DNA from: Hyphomicrobiales bacterium
Lineage (GTDB): Bacteria > Pseudomonadota > Alphaproteobacteria > Rhizobiales > Aestuariivirgaceae
Assembly: GCA_025356765.1 (NCBI GenBank)
Contig: JANXRO010000273.1
Location: 1-22,091 of the forward strand
Direction: 5' to 3'
Length of the DNA: 22,091 nucleotides
In this document: one piece after another, positions 1 through 7,978 of the stretch
Layout: every line of letters begins with the position of its first letter
Position numbering within the stretch: position 1 is the first letter of the stretch
Notes under the pieces: generated by a model
The model's input: only the letters and a program-made list of their open reading frames with translations
The model's database searches: none
What the model was told of the DNA's origin: nothing
Position numbers and translations under genes: made by a program

Positions 1-117
1 CTTAAAAGGCGCCACGCGCAAACCACGCCGTGCAAAAGCGCGTGCCAAGCCTGCAACGAGTAGGGATTTGCCAACATCAGACCCCGTGCCCATAATCATA
101 ATGGCCTTTGCCGTCAT
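1..117 (-). CDS. cobQ: Cobyric acid synthase CobQ (N-terminal fragment, cut by window edge)
   Basis: Only the first 39 codons are in the window; the reading frame is open to base 1. The peptide starts MTAKAIMIMGTGSDVGKS and continues with LLVAGLARAFARRGLRVAPFK, the N-terminus of cobyric acid synthase. GTGSDVGKS (residues 10-18) is the P-loop-like nucleotide site of the family. CobQ amidates cobyrinic acid a,c-diamide at four side chains, with glutamine as donor and ATP, in the cytoplasm. The ATG at 117-115 overlaps the cobB stop (TGA at 116-114) as ATGA, so translation is probably coupled to cobB and the gene is the third in the leftward order cobA-cobB-cobQ. The glutaminase half lies outside the window. 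The identification rests on a short but very characteristic stretch. Confidence 0.88.
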   Translation of the reverse strand, partial: MTAKAIMIMGTGSDVGKSLLVAGLARAFARRGLRVAPFK

Positions 118-1400
118 TGCGGCGCCGCGCTGATGACGTGAGCGTAAGATCCCATAACGTTACCAACCCGCTGCCCTATTGGCCCCAGTTGGCTACCAGC
201 CGCATCCCGCGCGTGGAAGAGCGGCGGCCCTTCGCCTTGGCTGTGGATTGTTGAATAGTGAAACTCATGCCCGCGCAAGGGCATGGCCCATGGGGCGTTG
301 AGGCTTTTCAAGGCACGATAACCCAAGCTGAGCTTTCTTTGGGCGAAGCTTGTGGTCAATGGCAGAAGGCCAGCCATGGCGTGGCTTTCACCCTGTTTGT
401 CGATCAATTGGTCGCCCAAAACCATATAACCCCCACATTCGCCGTAAATCAGCCCTTGGAAATTGCGAAGGCCAGAAAGAAACTGGCTGTTGGCGGCAAG
501 TTTGCCTGCGTGCAATTCAGGATAACCACCGGGAAGAAAGCAGGCACCGCTTTGAGTTGGTTTTTCATCAGCCAAGGGCGAGAAAAATGAGATTTCAGCA
601 CCTTGTTTGCGCCAATCTTCCACAAGATGCGGATAGCAAAAGCTGAACGCGTCATCGCGAGCAATCGCAATGCTTTGTGCCAGCGGTGGCACGCGGTTTG
701 TGATTTCTTGTGTTTGATTCGTAATTTTGGCCGCTTGTTCCAAGATATTGTCAACAAATGTTTCACGTGCAACTTCTCGGCAAGCAGTTTCGATAAACTG
801 TTCAAGCTGTTGATTTTCTTGTGCTTGTATCAAACCAAGATGCCTTGATGGCCATTCGAGAGAGTCAATCTGACGCAGAACGCCCATCACGTTCACATCA
901 ATTTTGTTCAGGCTTTGGCGCAAAATAGCTTCATGGCGATCAGAGGCCACGCGATTGAGAACAACACCCGCCAATTTTAACTGGGTTTGGTGGTCACGAA
1001 AGCCTTGCACCAAGGCGGCGATGGATTGGCCTTGGCGCGCTGCATCCACAACTAAAACTACAGGTAAATTGAGGGCTATTGCCAAATCTGCGGTTGAACC
1101 TTCTGCGCCCACTGGCCCATCAAACAAACCCATCACACCTTCAATGACAAAGATATCAGAGCCATTGGAGTGCTCAATGGCGCGGGCATTGACCGATGAA
1201 TGGCCCATGGCCCAGTAATCCAAATTGATGCAGTGTTTGCCTGAAGCGGCCGCGTGGAAAGCAGGGTCAATATAATCCGGCCCTGCTTTGGCCGACACTG
1301 CGCTTATGCCACGGTTTTTCAAAGCGCGCAGCAAACCCAGAGTTACCAGTGTTTTGCCACTGGCGGAATTGGGCGCGGCAAGAATGATGCCTTTAGCCAA
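114..1400 (-). CDS. cobB: Cobyrinic acid a,c-diamide synthase CobB
   Basis: A 428-residue protein of usual length for CobB. It amidates the a and c carboxylates of (hydrogeno)byrinic acid using glutamine and ATP. The N-terminal ATP-binding half begins MAKGIILAAPNSASGKTLVT, with the P-loop NSASGKT at residues 11-17, followed by AGPDYIDPAFH (39-49). The C-terminal class I glutaminase-like half carries FLPGGYPELHAGKLA (288-302) and YGECGGYMVLG (319-329), with Cys322 as the expected nucleophile. The start is a TTG at 1400-1398 that overlaps the last codons of cobA by 8 bp; upstream there is only a weak purine run (GAAAGAAAA), so translation may depend on coupling with cobA. Its stop overlaps the cobQ start. 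Identity is secure; the start codon is less certain. Confidence 0.95.
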   Translation of the reverse strand: MAKGIILAAPNSASGKTLVTLGLLRALKNRGISAVSAKAGPDYIDPAFHAAASGKHCINLDYWAMGHSSVNARAIEHSNGSDIFVIEGVMGLFDGPVGAEGSTADLAIALNLPVVLVVDAARQGQSIAALVQGFRDHQTQLKLAGVVLNRVASDRHEAILRQSLNKIDVNVMGVLRQIDSLEWPSRHLGLIQAQENQQLEQFIETACREVARETFVDNILEQAAKITNQTQEITNRVPPLAQSIAIARDDAFSFCYPHLVEDWRKQGAEISFFSPLADEKPTQSGACFLPGGYPELHAGKLAANSQFLSGLRNFQGLIYGECGGYMVLGDQLIDKQGESHAMAGLLPLTTSFAQRKLSLGYRALKSLNAPWAMPLRGHEFHYSTIHSQGEGPPLFHARDAAGSQLGPIGQRVGNVMGSYAHVISAAPQ

Positions 1401-2238
1401 TTTTATTTTCTTTCAATTCGGCTTTGTACCAATCCAAAATTTCGCGCCAATCAGACGCATGGCCCACAACCACAATGGCGGGTGTTGGGGGTTCTTTAAG
1501 TTTCACAAATTCACCTGCCTCGGCCAAGGTTGTGGAATGAACCTGTTGGTGGGGCATGGACGCATTTGACACGAGTGTGACGGGGTTATCCGCTGGTCTG
1601 CCGCCCGCCATTAATGCTGTGGCGATTTCGCCCAAGTTTTTTACGGCCATATACATCACGATTACCGGGGCAGCCATGGCTACGGCTGGCCAGTTTACGT
1701 TGGCTGGCATTTTACCTGTTGCATCATGGCCCGTGAGAAAGATCACAGCGTGATTGGTGTCTCGGTGCGTGGCAGGAATGCCTGCATAGGCCAGCCCACC
1801 AATTCCAGAGCTGATGCCCGGCACGATGCGAAAGAGAACGCCATGTTTGGCCAAAGTTTGGCTCTCTTCACCGCCGCGGCCGAACATGAATGGATCTCCG
1901 CCTTTCAAACGCAAAACGCGCTTGCCTTCTTTGGCCAATTCGATCAGCCGAAGGGAAATATCGGTTTGGGTGTGCGACGGTCTGCCGCCGCGCTTTCCGG
2001 CATATTCCAATTCCGTGCCGGCCCGAACCCAATTCAAAATATCAGGGTTTACCAAGGCATCATAAACCACCACATCGCAATTTTGCATGGCGTGATAGGC
2101 CAGAAGAGACATTAAACCGGGCGCACCTGGTCCTGCACCGACAAGCCAGACCCAGCCTTTTTCAAACTGCGGAAAGTTTTCTGCGTCTAATCTGGCAAAG
2201 CCTTGGGCATTTTGTGATTTGGTAGTTTCGTTCAGCAT
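1393..2238 (-). CDS. cobA: Uroporphyrinogen-III C-methyltransferase CobA (SUMT)
   Basis: A 281-residue SAM-dependent methyltransferase that methylates uroporphyrinogen III at C2 and C7 to give precorrin-2, the entry to the corrin (and siroheme) branch. Family motifs are plain: WLVGAGPGAPGLMS (31-44), RLKGGDPFMFGRGGEE (105-120) and PGISSG with GIPATHRDTNH further on. There is no CysG-type oxidase/ferrochelatase domain, so this is the short CobA form. The frame stays open upstream, but that part is antisense to cbiD. I chose the ATG at 2238-2236 because an AGGGGTG ribosome-binding site lies just before it and the protein then has family length. It is first in the leftward group and divergent from cbiD, whose ATG is only 22 bp away. 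Confidence 0.95.
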   Translation of the reverse strand: MLNETTKSQNAQGFARLDAENFPQFEKGWVWLVGAGPGAPGLMSLLAYHAMQNCDVVVYDALVNPDILNWVRAGTELEYAGKRGGRPSHTQTDISLRLIELAKEGKRVLRLKGGDPFMFGRGGEESQTLAKHGVLFRIVPGISSGIGGLAYAGIPATHRDTNHAVIFLTGHDATGKMPANVNWPAVAMAAPVIVMYMAVKNLGEIATALMAGGRPADNPVTLVSNASMPHQQVHSTTLAEAGEFVKLKEPPTPAIVVVGHASDWREILDWYKAELKENKIG

Positions 2239-2260
2239 TTCACCCCTATACAATGAAGCA

Positions 2261-3301
2261 ATGCGAATAGAGAAGCCCGAAGCCGAATTAAAGCGTGGAT
2301 GGACAACGGGGGCTTGCGCCACTGCGGCCACCAAGGCGGCATATACGGCATTGTTAACTGGTGTTTTTCCTGATCCGGTTTCGATAACTTTGCCACGAGG
2401 CCAACAACCCGCATTTCCATTGGCTTTGGCTGAACTTAAAAACGGCGTGGCGCGGGTTGGTATTATCAAAGACGCAGGCGACGACCCCGATGTGACGCAT
2501 GGTTGCATGGTTGTTGTTTCACTTCGCTTGGGCGGCCAAGGCGTTTCATTCAAGGCAGGGTCGGGGGTTGGCACGGTGACCAAGCCAGGCCTTCCGATTA
2601 GCGTGGGCGAGCCTGCGATCAATCCTGTTCCGCGCCAGATGATGATAGCTGAAATTGCCCAGCTTGGCGGCGGCGATGTTGAAATTGAAATCTCCATTCC
2701 TGATGGTGCTGAAATTGCGCAAAAGACGTGGAATCCGCGATTGGGAATTATCGGTGGGCTTTCAATTTTGGGAACAACAGGAATTGTAAATCCATTCTCC
2801 TGTGCGGCATGGATTGCTTCAATCCATCGTGGCATTGATGTGGCCCGCGCCATGGGTCTTCATCATGTGGCTGGGTGTACGGGCTCAACCTCGGAAGATG
2901 CAGTGCGGGCGCACTATGCTTTGCCGCTGGAAGCCATGTTGGACATGGGTGATTTTGCGGGAGGTGTTTTGAAATATTTGAAAGTTAATCCCGTCGCGCG
3001 CGTTACGCTTGGTGGCGGTTTTGGCAAAATGGTGAAACTGGCCCAAGGCCACATGGATTTGCATTCGGGCCGATCACAAGTGGATTTTAATTGGTTGGCC
3101 CAGCGTGCCTCAGCGCCACTGCGGGAACAGGTGTTGAAAGCCAATACAGCTTTAGAAGTGTTGGAATTATGTGGGCCAGAATTAAGCCGGCGTGTGGCCG
3201 TTGAAGCACAATCGCAAGCAAAGGCAGTGATCGGGGATGCTTCTGTGATTGATATTATTATTGTTGATCGCGCGGGCAAAATTATCGGCCATGCAGGCTA
3301 A
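2261..3301 (+). CDS. cbiD: Cobalt-precorrin-5B C1-methyltransferase CbiD
   Basis: A 346-residue protein with the CbiD N-terminal signature GWTTGACATAA (residues 13-23) and KDAGDDPDVTHG (70-81). CbiD methylates C1 of the corrin macrocycle and releases the extruded two-carbon unit. It was first defined in the anaerobic pathway, and it is also found in aerobic organisms that lack CobF. The frame is open to a TTG at 2219, but residues match the family from the ATG at 2261, which clears the divergent cobA start by 22 bp; no strong ribosome-binding site is visible. Its last 11 bp overlap cobK, the next enzyme of the pathway, so the two are probably one transcript. Confidence 0.93.
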   Translation: MRIEKPEAELKRGWTTGACATAATKAAYTALLTGVFPDPVSITLPRGQQPAFPLALAELKNGVARVGIIKDAGDDPDVTHGCMVVVSLRLGGQGVSFKAGSGVGTVTKPGLPISVGEPAINPVPRQMMIAEIAQLGGGDVEIEISIPDGAEIAQKTWNPRLGIIGGLSILGTTGIVNPFSCAAWIASIHRGIDVARAMGLHHVAGCTGSTSEDAVRAHYALPLEAMLDMGDFAGGVLKYLKVNPVARVTLGGGFGKMVKLAQGHMDLHSGRSQVDFNWLAQRASAPLREQVLKANTALEVLELCGPELSRRVAVEAQSQAKAVIGDASVIDIIIVDRAGKIIGHAG

Positions 3302-4010
3302 GCGCATTCTCATTTTGGGTGGCACAAGCCTGGCACGACGTGCGGCTGACGTTTTGGTTTTCCGTGGCTTTGATGTGACCAGTTCACTCGCGGGGGTGAC
3401 GCACAATCCACTTCTGCCCAAGGGCAAACTGCGCGTTGGCGGTTTTGGCGGTGTGGATGGTTTGCGGAACTATTTACAAGCAGAAGGCATCGAACTTGTG
3501 ATCGACGCCACCCATCCATTTGCCGCTAAAATTTCTGCACATACTGTGGCTGCCGCGGGGCCGATTAAGATTATCCGCCTTTCACCCCCACATTGGGAAA
3601 AACAAAGTGGCGACACATGGATTGATGTTTTGAACATTGCACAGGCGGTTGAAAATCTGCCTCATGGTGCGCGCGTGGCAGCAACAGTGGGGCGCAAGGA
3701 AATTGAACCGTTTTTTGAACGGCCTGATCTTTCAGGTGTTGTACGGATGATTGAACTGCCGCCCGTTCCAGTGCCGCCCCGCTGGACGTTGGTGCAAGAA
3801 CGCCCGCCTTTTACGGTTGACCAAGAGCTGGGACTTTTTGCCGAACACCACATTCAATATTTGGTAAGCAAAAATGCTGGCGGGGCACGGGCCGCAAAGC
3901 TTGGTGCTGCGGCGCAAGTGAACATTCCAGTGGTGATGATTGCACGGCCTTTCAAGCCGCCCGCGCAAACATTTTCCACCGTTGAAGACCTGCTTGGCAG
4001 TTTGGCCTGA
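3291..4010 (+). CDS. cobK: Precorrin-6A (cobalt-precorrin-6A) reductase CobK/CbiJ
   Basis: A 239-residue NADPH-dependent reductase that reduces precorrin-6A to precorrin-6B during corrin ring synthesis. Family features are the N-terminal RILILGGTSLAR, the DATHPFAAKIS segment near residue 75, and the C-terminal VSKNAGGARAAK substrate loop. The RLxRPxW motif common in the family reads RLSPPHW here. The frame is open back to 3249 inside cbiD; I chose the ATG at 3291 because MQAKRILILGG is where homologues begin. It overlaps the cbiD stop by 11 bp, which argues for translational coupling. A 42-bp gap without an obvious terminator separates it from the next rightward gene. Confidence 0.92.
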   Translation: MQAKRILILGGTSLARRAADVLVFRGFDVTSSLAGVTHNPLLPKGKLRVGGFGGVDGLRNYLQAEGIELVIDATHPFAAKISAHTVAAAGPIKIIRLSPPHWEKQSGDTWIDVLNIAQAVENLPHGARVAATVGRKEIEPFFERPDLSGVVRMIELPPVPVPPRWTLVQERPPFTVDQELGLFAEHHIQYLVSKNAGGARAAKLGAAAQVNIPVVMIARPFKPPAQTFSTVEDLLGSLA

Positions 4011-4052
4011 TCAGACTAGTCTTAAGGTTTATGCAAACAGGATTCGTTCACG

Positions 4053-5075
4053 ATGCGCAAAATTCTTGGCCTTTCAATTTTACTCTTTAGCATTTTGGTG
4101 GGGGCAGCACAGGCTGGAACCTTGGCGGATGTTAAAGCGCGGGGCAAAGTTTTGTGTGGCGTGAACAGCGGCCTGATGGGTTTTGCCTTGAAGGGGGACG
4201 ACGGCAAATGGGCTGGGTTTGATGTGGACTATTGCCGCGCCCTTGCCGCCGCAGTGTTGGGTGATGCTGATAAAGTTGAATTTGTGCCAGCCACAACCAA
4301 TGATCGATTTGATAAACTCAAATCTGGGGCAATTGATGTTTTGGCGCGCAACACAACATGGACAATGGAACGCGAAACCAAAATGCCATTCGAATTTGCA
4401 GGCATTAGCTATCACGATGGCCAAGGGTTTTTGGTGAATAAATCCAGTGGCGTAAACTCTGTCTACAAGCTGAGCCAAGCTGCAATTTGCTTTTTGTCGG
4501 GCACAACAACGCAAGCCAACACTGAAGATTTTTTCAAAGAAAAAGACATGGCCTTCACGCCTGTAACTTTTGGCACAATTGATGAATTGGTGAAGGCTTT
4601 CCAATCAACCTCTGATTCAAAATGTGATGCTTATTCTGCTGATCAATCACAGCTCTATGCGGTTCGTTTGAAACTGGCCAAGCCGGATGATTATTTCATT
4701 TTGCCAGAATTGATTTCTAAAGAGCCGTTGGGCCCCTTGGTGCGCCAAGGTGATGATCAATGGTTTAACATTGCGCGGTGGACATTGTTTGCTTTGATCA
4801 ATGCCGAGGAACTTGACGTGAAAGCCAAAGGCGTTGACGACATGAAAGCCAATGAAAAGAAATCAGAAGTTCGTCGCTTGTTGGGCGTTGAAGGAACGTT
4901 CGGCGCAGATTTGGGCCTTGATAATGATTGGGCTGTGCGCGCCATCAAAGCTGTTGGCAATTATGGCGAGATTTTTGACCATAATTTGGGCAAGGGTTCA
5001 AAGCTTGGTATTGAGCGGGGTGTGAACGCGCCATGGAACAAAGGTGGCATTCTTTACGTGCCGCCAGTTCGATAA
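4053..5075 (+). CDS. aapJ: General L-amino-acid ABC transporter periplasmic binding protein (AapJ/BztA type)
   Basis: A 340-residue periplasmic solute-binding protein of family 3. The signal peptide is clear (basic MRK, a hydrophobic core to residue 17, cleavage expected after AAQA at 18-21). The mature part has GKVLCGVNSGLMGFA, WAGFDVDYCRAL, a LKSGAIDVLARNTTWT block and the C-terminal WNKGGILYVPP that marks the AapJ/BztA branch, which binds a broad range of L-amino acids. AGGA lies 10 nt before the ATG. In rhizobia aapJ normally heads aapJQMP; here no permease or ATPase gene follows, and the next gene is convergent, 1 bp beyond the stop. It therefore either serves a transporter encoded elsewhere or is a second copy. 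The family call is firm; the symbol is by homology only. Confidence 0.9.
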   Translation: MRKILGLSILLFSILVGAAQAGTLADVKARGKVLCGVNSGLMGFALKGDDGKWAGFDVDYCRALAAAVLGDADKVEFVPATTNDRFDKLKSGAIDVLARNTTWTMERETKMPFEFAGISYHDGQGFLVNKSSGVNSVYKLSQAAICFLSGTTTQANTEDFFKEKDMAFTPVTFGTIDELVKAFQSTSDSKCDAYSADQSQLYAVRLKLAKPDDYFILPELISKEPLGPLVRQGDDQWFNIARWTLFALINAEELDVKAKGVDDMKANEKKSEVRRLLGVEGTFGADLGLDNDWAVRAIKAVGNYGEIFDHNLGKGSKLGIERGVNAPWNKGGILYVPPVR

Positions 5076-5076
5076 A

Positions 5077-5898
5077 TTAGCTTTCGATTGCGCGCCCGCT
5101 AGCGCCGTATTCTGCCCAAGAGCCATCATAGAGTGCGTGATCTTCGTGGCCTAGTTCGGTGAGTGCCAGCGTTATGATTGCGGCGGTGACACCTGAACCA
5201 CAGCTGGTGATAATCGGTTTATTGAGATCAACTCCAGCATCGGTGAATTTGCTGCGCAACAATGCATCGCGATATAACAAGCCGCGTGCTGTTACTAATT
5301 TTGCATAATGCAAATTGAGAGAGCCTGGCATATGTCCGGGCTTTACGCCCGGGCGAGGATCAGCCTCTTGGCCTGAAAACCGCGACGCAGAACGCGCATC
5401 CACGATTTGCGCTTTTGTTTTTGCCATGTCACTAATGTTGCGCACCATATCAGCATTGAGGGCAGCGTTGAATTGTGCAGGCTTGGCTGCGGCAGGTTCG
5501 CCATCGTCGAGCGGCCTATTTTCTGCCATCCACTTTTTCAGCCCACCATCTAAAACCCACACATCGTTATGTCCGAACACTTTGAACATCCACCAGCAGC
5601 GAGGTGCAGAAAACAGGCCCTGCACATCATAGCAAACGACACGGGTTTTATTGTTTATGCCGAGGCGGCTGACATCGGCCGAAAACTTTTCTGCGCTGGG
5701 CAGCATATGGGGCAAGGTTGTGGTTTGATCTGAAAACTTATCAAGATCAAAAAAACGCGCACCCGGAATATGGCGATAATTATATTCATGCCAAGCTTGG
5801 CGTTTGCTTGCGGGCATGAACCATGTTGCATCCAAGATGCAAAGGTTTTCATCGTTGAGATGTTTTTGAAGCCAATCAGTTTGAACGAGAGCTTTCAT
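5077..5898 (-). CDS. sseA: 3-mercaptopyruvate sulfurtransferase (two-domain rhodanese)
   Basis: A 273-residue tandem rhodanese. The N-terminal inactive domain has YRHIPGARFFDLD (41-53) and VVCYDVQGLFSAPR (87-100); the C-terminal catalytic domain has IVDARSASRFSG (165-176), GHMPGSLNLHY (188-198) and the loop TSCGSGVTAA (231-240) with Cys233. CGSGVTA fits mercaptopyruvate sulfurtransferase better than thiosulfate rhodanese, whose loop is usually CRKGVTA. It transfers sulfur from 3-mercaptopyruvate, a cysteine transamination product, to thiols or cyanide. The ATG overlaps the stop of the upstream secreted-protein gene by 4 bp (ATGA), and cysK leads the set, so context supports cysteine sulfur metabolism. 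Its stop lies 1 bp from that of the convergent aapJ, leaving no space for a terminator. Confidence 0.93.
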   Translation of the reverse strand: MKALVQTDWLQKHLNDENLCILDATWFMPASKRQAWHEYNYRHIPGARFFDLDKFSDQTTTLPHMLPSAEKFSADVSRLGINNKTRVVCYDVQGLFSAPRCWWMFKVFGHNDVWVLDGGLKKWMAENRPLDDGEPAAAKPAQFNAALNADMVRNISDMAKTKAQIVDARSASRFSGQEADPRPGVKPGHMPGSLNLHYAKLVTARGLLYRDALLRSKFTDAGVDLNKPIITSCGSGVTAAIITLALTELGHEDHALYDGSWAEYGASGRAIES

Positions 5899-6710
5899 TG
5901 GCCAATGGTTCCGCTTTCAAGGCACAAGCCATAATCGGGCCCAAGATTGCGCAAGTTTTGCAAATCAGCGCAGGCTTGGCCACCTTCCGTTTGGCAACGC
6001 CTCACCAATGCAAAACCCTGTGATTTTGGGCCGTTGTAAATCGTAAACCACTGTGGTGCGATCAATTGTGCATCTGATTGGCCAGCTTCAAACGAAATGC
6101 CCCAGACAAATCGCGTTTTAGACTGACGCTGCCCGAAGGAATCAACAAAGCCTTCATTGGCAAGTTCAATCGACAGCGCGTCCCAATCTGATGTGGATTT
6201 TGCCTTTTCAATAATGGGGCCGAACACATAAGCATTGCTGGCTTCAGTTTTGGGTTTCATCGGCCACTGCGTGCAGATTGATCCGGTGGCCGCGCCATCT
6301 GGCACAAAGCCATGTGCATATTGATCAACGATGGCTTGATAGATGGGTGTTTTGGCGTTTGCTTCATCAAATGTGCAAGAGCCATTGCTGGCACCATTTT
6401 CGTTCAACAAGGCTTTGCACAAGGCCACTGCTTTTTTTGAAGCCGTTGCAATGTAGGTTTCAGCGCTGTCTTTGCCGACAATAGCAGGCCAGAATTGTTT
6501 CGGGCTGAATTGGTTTTTTGCGACAATGGCCGCGCATCCTTGGGCCTTTGGCAGGGTGCCCACCGAATCATCTGGCCCGCGTGTCAGCCTTATGGAATCA
6601 CACGAGATGCGCGGCAAAAGTGATGCGAAGTCTTTGGCGCTCATGGCGGTTTCTTGCGAATAAGTCGCAGTGCTGAACAGCAACGCTATGATGAGTAACC
6701 TCAACAGCAT
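5895..6710 (-). CDS. Secreted eight-cysteine protein of unknown function in the cysK-sseA operon
   Basis: I do not recognise this 271-residue protein. It opens with a signal peptide (MLLRLLIIALLFSTATYS, cleavage probably near residue 18), so it should be periplasmic. The mature part has exactly eight cysteines (37, 59, 98, 112, 146, 239, 247, 263), an even number that would suit four disulfides. Other visible features are aromatic patches such as PQWFTIYNG and a C-terminal LGPDYGLCLES. There are no transmembrane segments beyond the signal and no catalytic motif I can name. The ATG at 6710 directly abuts the cysK stop (no gap), and its stop overlaps the sseA start by 4 bp. The three genes are thus almost certainly co-transcribed, which suggests a link to sulfur or redox balance without proving one. 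Confidence 0.82.
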   Translation of the reverse strand: MLLRLLIIALLFSTATYSQETAMSAKDFASLLPRISCDSIRLTRGPDDSVGTLPKAQGCAAIVAKNQFSPKQFWPAIVGKDSAETYIATASKKAVALCKALLNENGASNGSCTFDEANAKTPIYQAIVDQYAHGFVPDGAATGSICTQWPMKPKTEASNAYVFGPIIEKAKSTSDWDALSIELANEGFVDSFGQRQSKTRFVWGISFEAGQSDAQLIAPQWFTIYNGPKSQGFALVRRCQTEGGQACADLQNLRNLGPDYGLCLESGTIGQ

Positions 6711-7727
6711 TTAGTTTTCGAACACTTTTGGCGCTGTTGAAGGTGCAATCAACCATGCGGGCACGGGCAAGTTTTTGCTGCGTAAAAATTCAGGGTTGAA
6801 CAATTTTGAAGCATAGCGTGTGCCATAATCACAAAGAATGGTGACAATGGTGTGGCCAGGGCCTAGTTGTTTGGCTAGGCGAATGGCGCCAGCCACATTG
6901 ATGCCCGTTGAGCCTCCCATGCAAAGCCCTTCGTGTTGCAGCAAATCAAAAGCAATTTGCAACGCCTCATCATCGTGAATTTGATAGGCCTCATCAATCA
7001 CAGCACCTTCAAGATTTGCGGTTATGCGGCCCTGACCAATGCCTTCGGTGATGGATGATCCTTCCGACTTTAATTCCCCGGTTTTATAATAGCTGTAGAG
7101 GGCGGCACCCATTGGGTCTGCCAATGCAATTTTGATGTTTTTATTCTTTTCTTTCAGCCCCATAGATACACCAGCTAATGTGCCACCTGAGCCAACGGCG
7201 CACACAAAGCCATCAACTTTTCCATTGGTTTGTTGCCAAATTTCGGGCGCAGTGGTTTCGATGTGGGCTTGCCTGTTGGCTATGTTGTCAAACTGATTGG
7301 CCCAAACGGCATTGAGTGCCGTGGCCAATCGGCCAGAATATTTTACATAGTTGTTTGGGTTTTTATAGGGAACAGCAGGCACTTCCACCAACTCCGCTCC
7401 CATCTGGCGAAGCGCATCTTTCTTTTCTTGGGCTTGGGTTTCAGGAATGACGATGACGGTTTTATAACCCAATGCATTGGCCACCACACACAGGCCAATG
7501 CCGGTGTTGCCTGCGGTTCCTTCGACAATGGTTCCGCCTTTTTTCAGCGCACCTGATTTTTCAGCGGCGCGAATAATAAATAGAGCAGCACGGTCTTTGA
7601 CAGATTGGCCCGGGTTCATAAATTCGGCTTTGCCCAAAATGGTGCAACCCGTCAGCTCTGATGCTTGGCGCAATTTAATCAGCGGCGTGTTGCCGATGGC
7701 TTCGATTACATTTTGGCGAATGGTCAT
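6711..7727 (-). CDS. cysK: Cysteine synthase A (O-acetylserine sulfhydrylase), PLP-dependent
   Basis: A 338-residue fold-type II PLP enzyme making cysteine from O-acetylserine and sulfide in the cytoplasm. It starts MTIRQNVIEAIGNTPLIKL. The PLP lysine is Lys44 in NPGQSVKDRAA; the substrate-binding loop is EGTAGNTGIG (69-78), where classical CysK has TSGNTG; the phosphate-binding loop is GSGGT (179-183). The TAGNTG form and the ~338-residue length are those of a common alphaproteobacterial CysK branch; a cystathionine beta-synthase-like activity cannot be excluded. I chose the ATG at 7727 because GGAG lies 6 nt before it; the in-frame TTG at 7739 would put that site inside the gene. It leads the cysK / secreted protein / sseA operon, and a terminator at 7783-7815 insulates it from the upstream tRNA genes, so it needs its own promoter. 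Confidence 0.94.
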   Translation of the reverse strand: MTIRQNVIEAIGNTPLIKLRQASELTGCTILGKAEFMNPGQSVKDRAALFIIRAAEKSGALKKGGTIVEGTAGNTGIGLCVVANALGYKTVIVIPETQAQEKKDALRQMGAELVEVPAVPYKNPNNYVKYSGRLATALNAVWANQFDNIANRQAHIETTAPEIWQQTNGKVDGFVCAVGSGGTLAGVSMGLKEKNKNIKIALADPMGAALYSYYKTGELKSEGSSITEGIGQGRITANLEGAVIDEAYQIHDDEALQIAFDLLQHEGLCMGGSTGINVAGAIRLAKQLGPGHTIVTILCDYGTRYASKLFNPEFLRSKNLPVPAWLIAPSTAPKVFEN

Positions 7728-7781
7728 TGAGAACTCCAATCGGCTTGTTTTGCCGCAGTGTTGCGCTTACGTCAAATTAGC

Positions 7782-7815
7782 AAAAAGGCCGATGCTTTGC
7801 GCGCATCGGCCTTTT
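7782..7815 (-). terminator. Rho-independent terminator after tRNA-Asn
   Basis: A perfect 13-bp inverted repeat: AAAAGGCCGATGC at 7783-7795 and its reverse complement at 7803-7815, with a 7-nt loop. Read on the minus strand the GC-rich stem ends in five T residues. It lies just beyond the 3' end of the leftward tRNA-Asn gene and before the cysK promoter region, so it should end tRNA transcription. The plus-strand reading also ends in TTTT but nothing upstream needs it. Confidence 0.88.
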
Positions 7816-7821
7816 CAAAAC

Positions 7822-7897
7822 TGGCTCCCCGAGCTGGACTCGAACCAGCGACAATTCGATTAACAGTCGAATGCTCTACCAACTGAGCTATCAGGGA
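7822..7897 (-). tRNA. tRNA-Asn (GTT)
   Basis: The minus strand folds as a 76-nt cloverleaf. The acceptor stem TCCCTGA pairs with TCGGGGA (one G-U); the D arm is GCTCAGTTGGTAGAGC; the anticodon loop is CTGTTAA with anticodon GTT; the T arm contains GGTTCGAGTCC; the discriminator G is followed by an encoded CCA. It lies 81 bp downstream of tRNA-Cys on the same strand and may share its transcript. A strong hairpin terminator follows directly. Confidence 0.97.
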
Positions 7898-7978
7898 ATG
7901 TCGAGGCGGCTATAGCGATGCTTATCGCCGCTGTGAAGTGTTTTTTTCAGCCAAGTGGTTTTTGTCTGATTTATAATT

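Noticed and set aside
2239..2853. Upstream extension of the cobA reading frame to 486 residues
   Set aside because: This part is antisense to cbiD, has shadow-like composition, and a ribosome-binding site marks the ATG at 2238.
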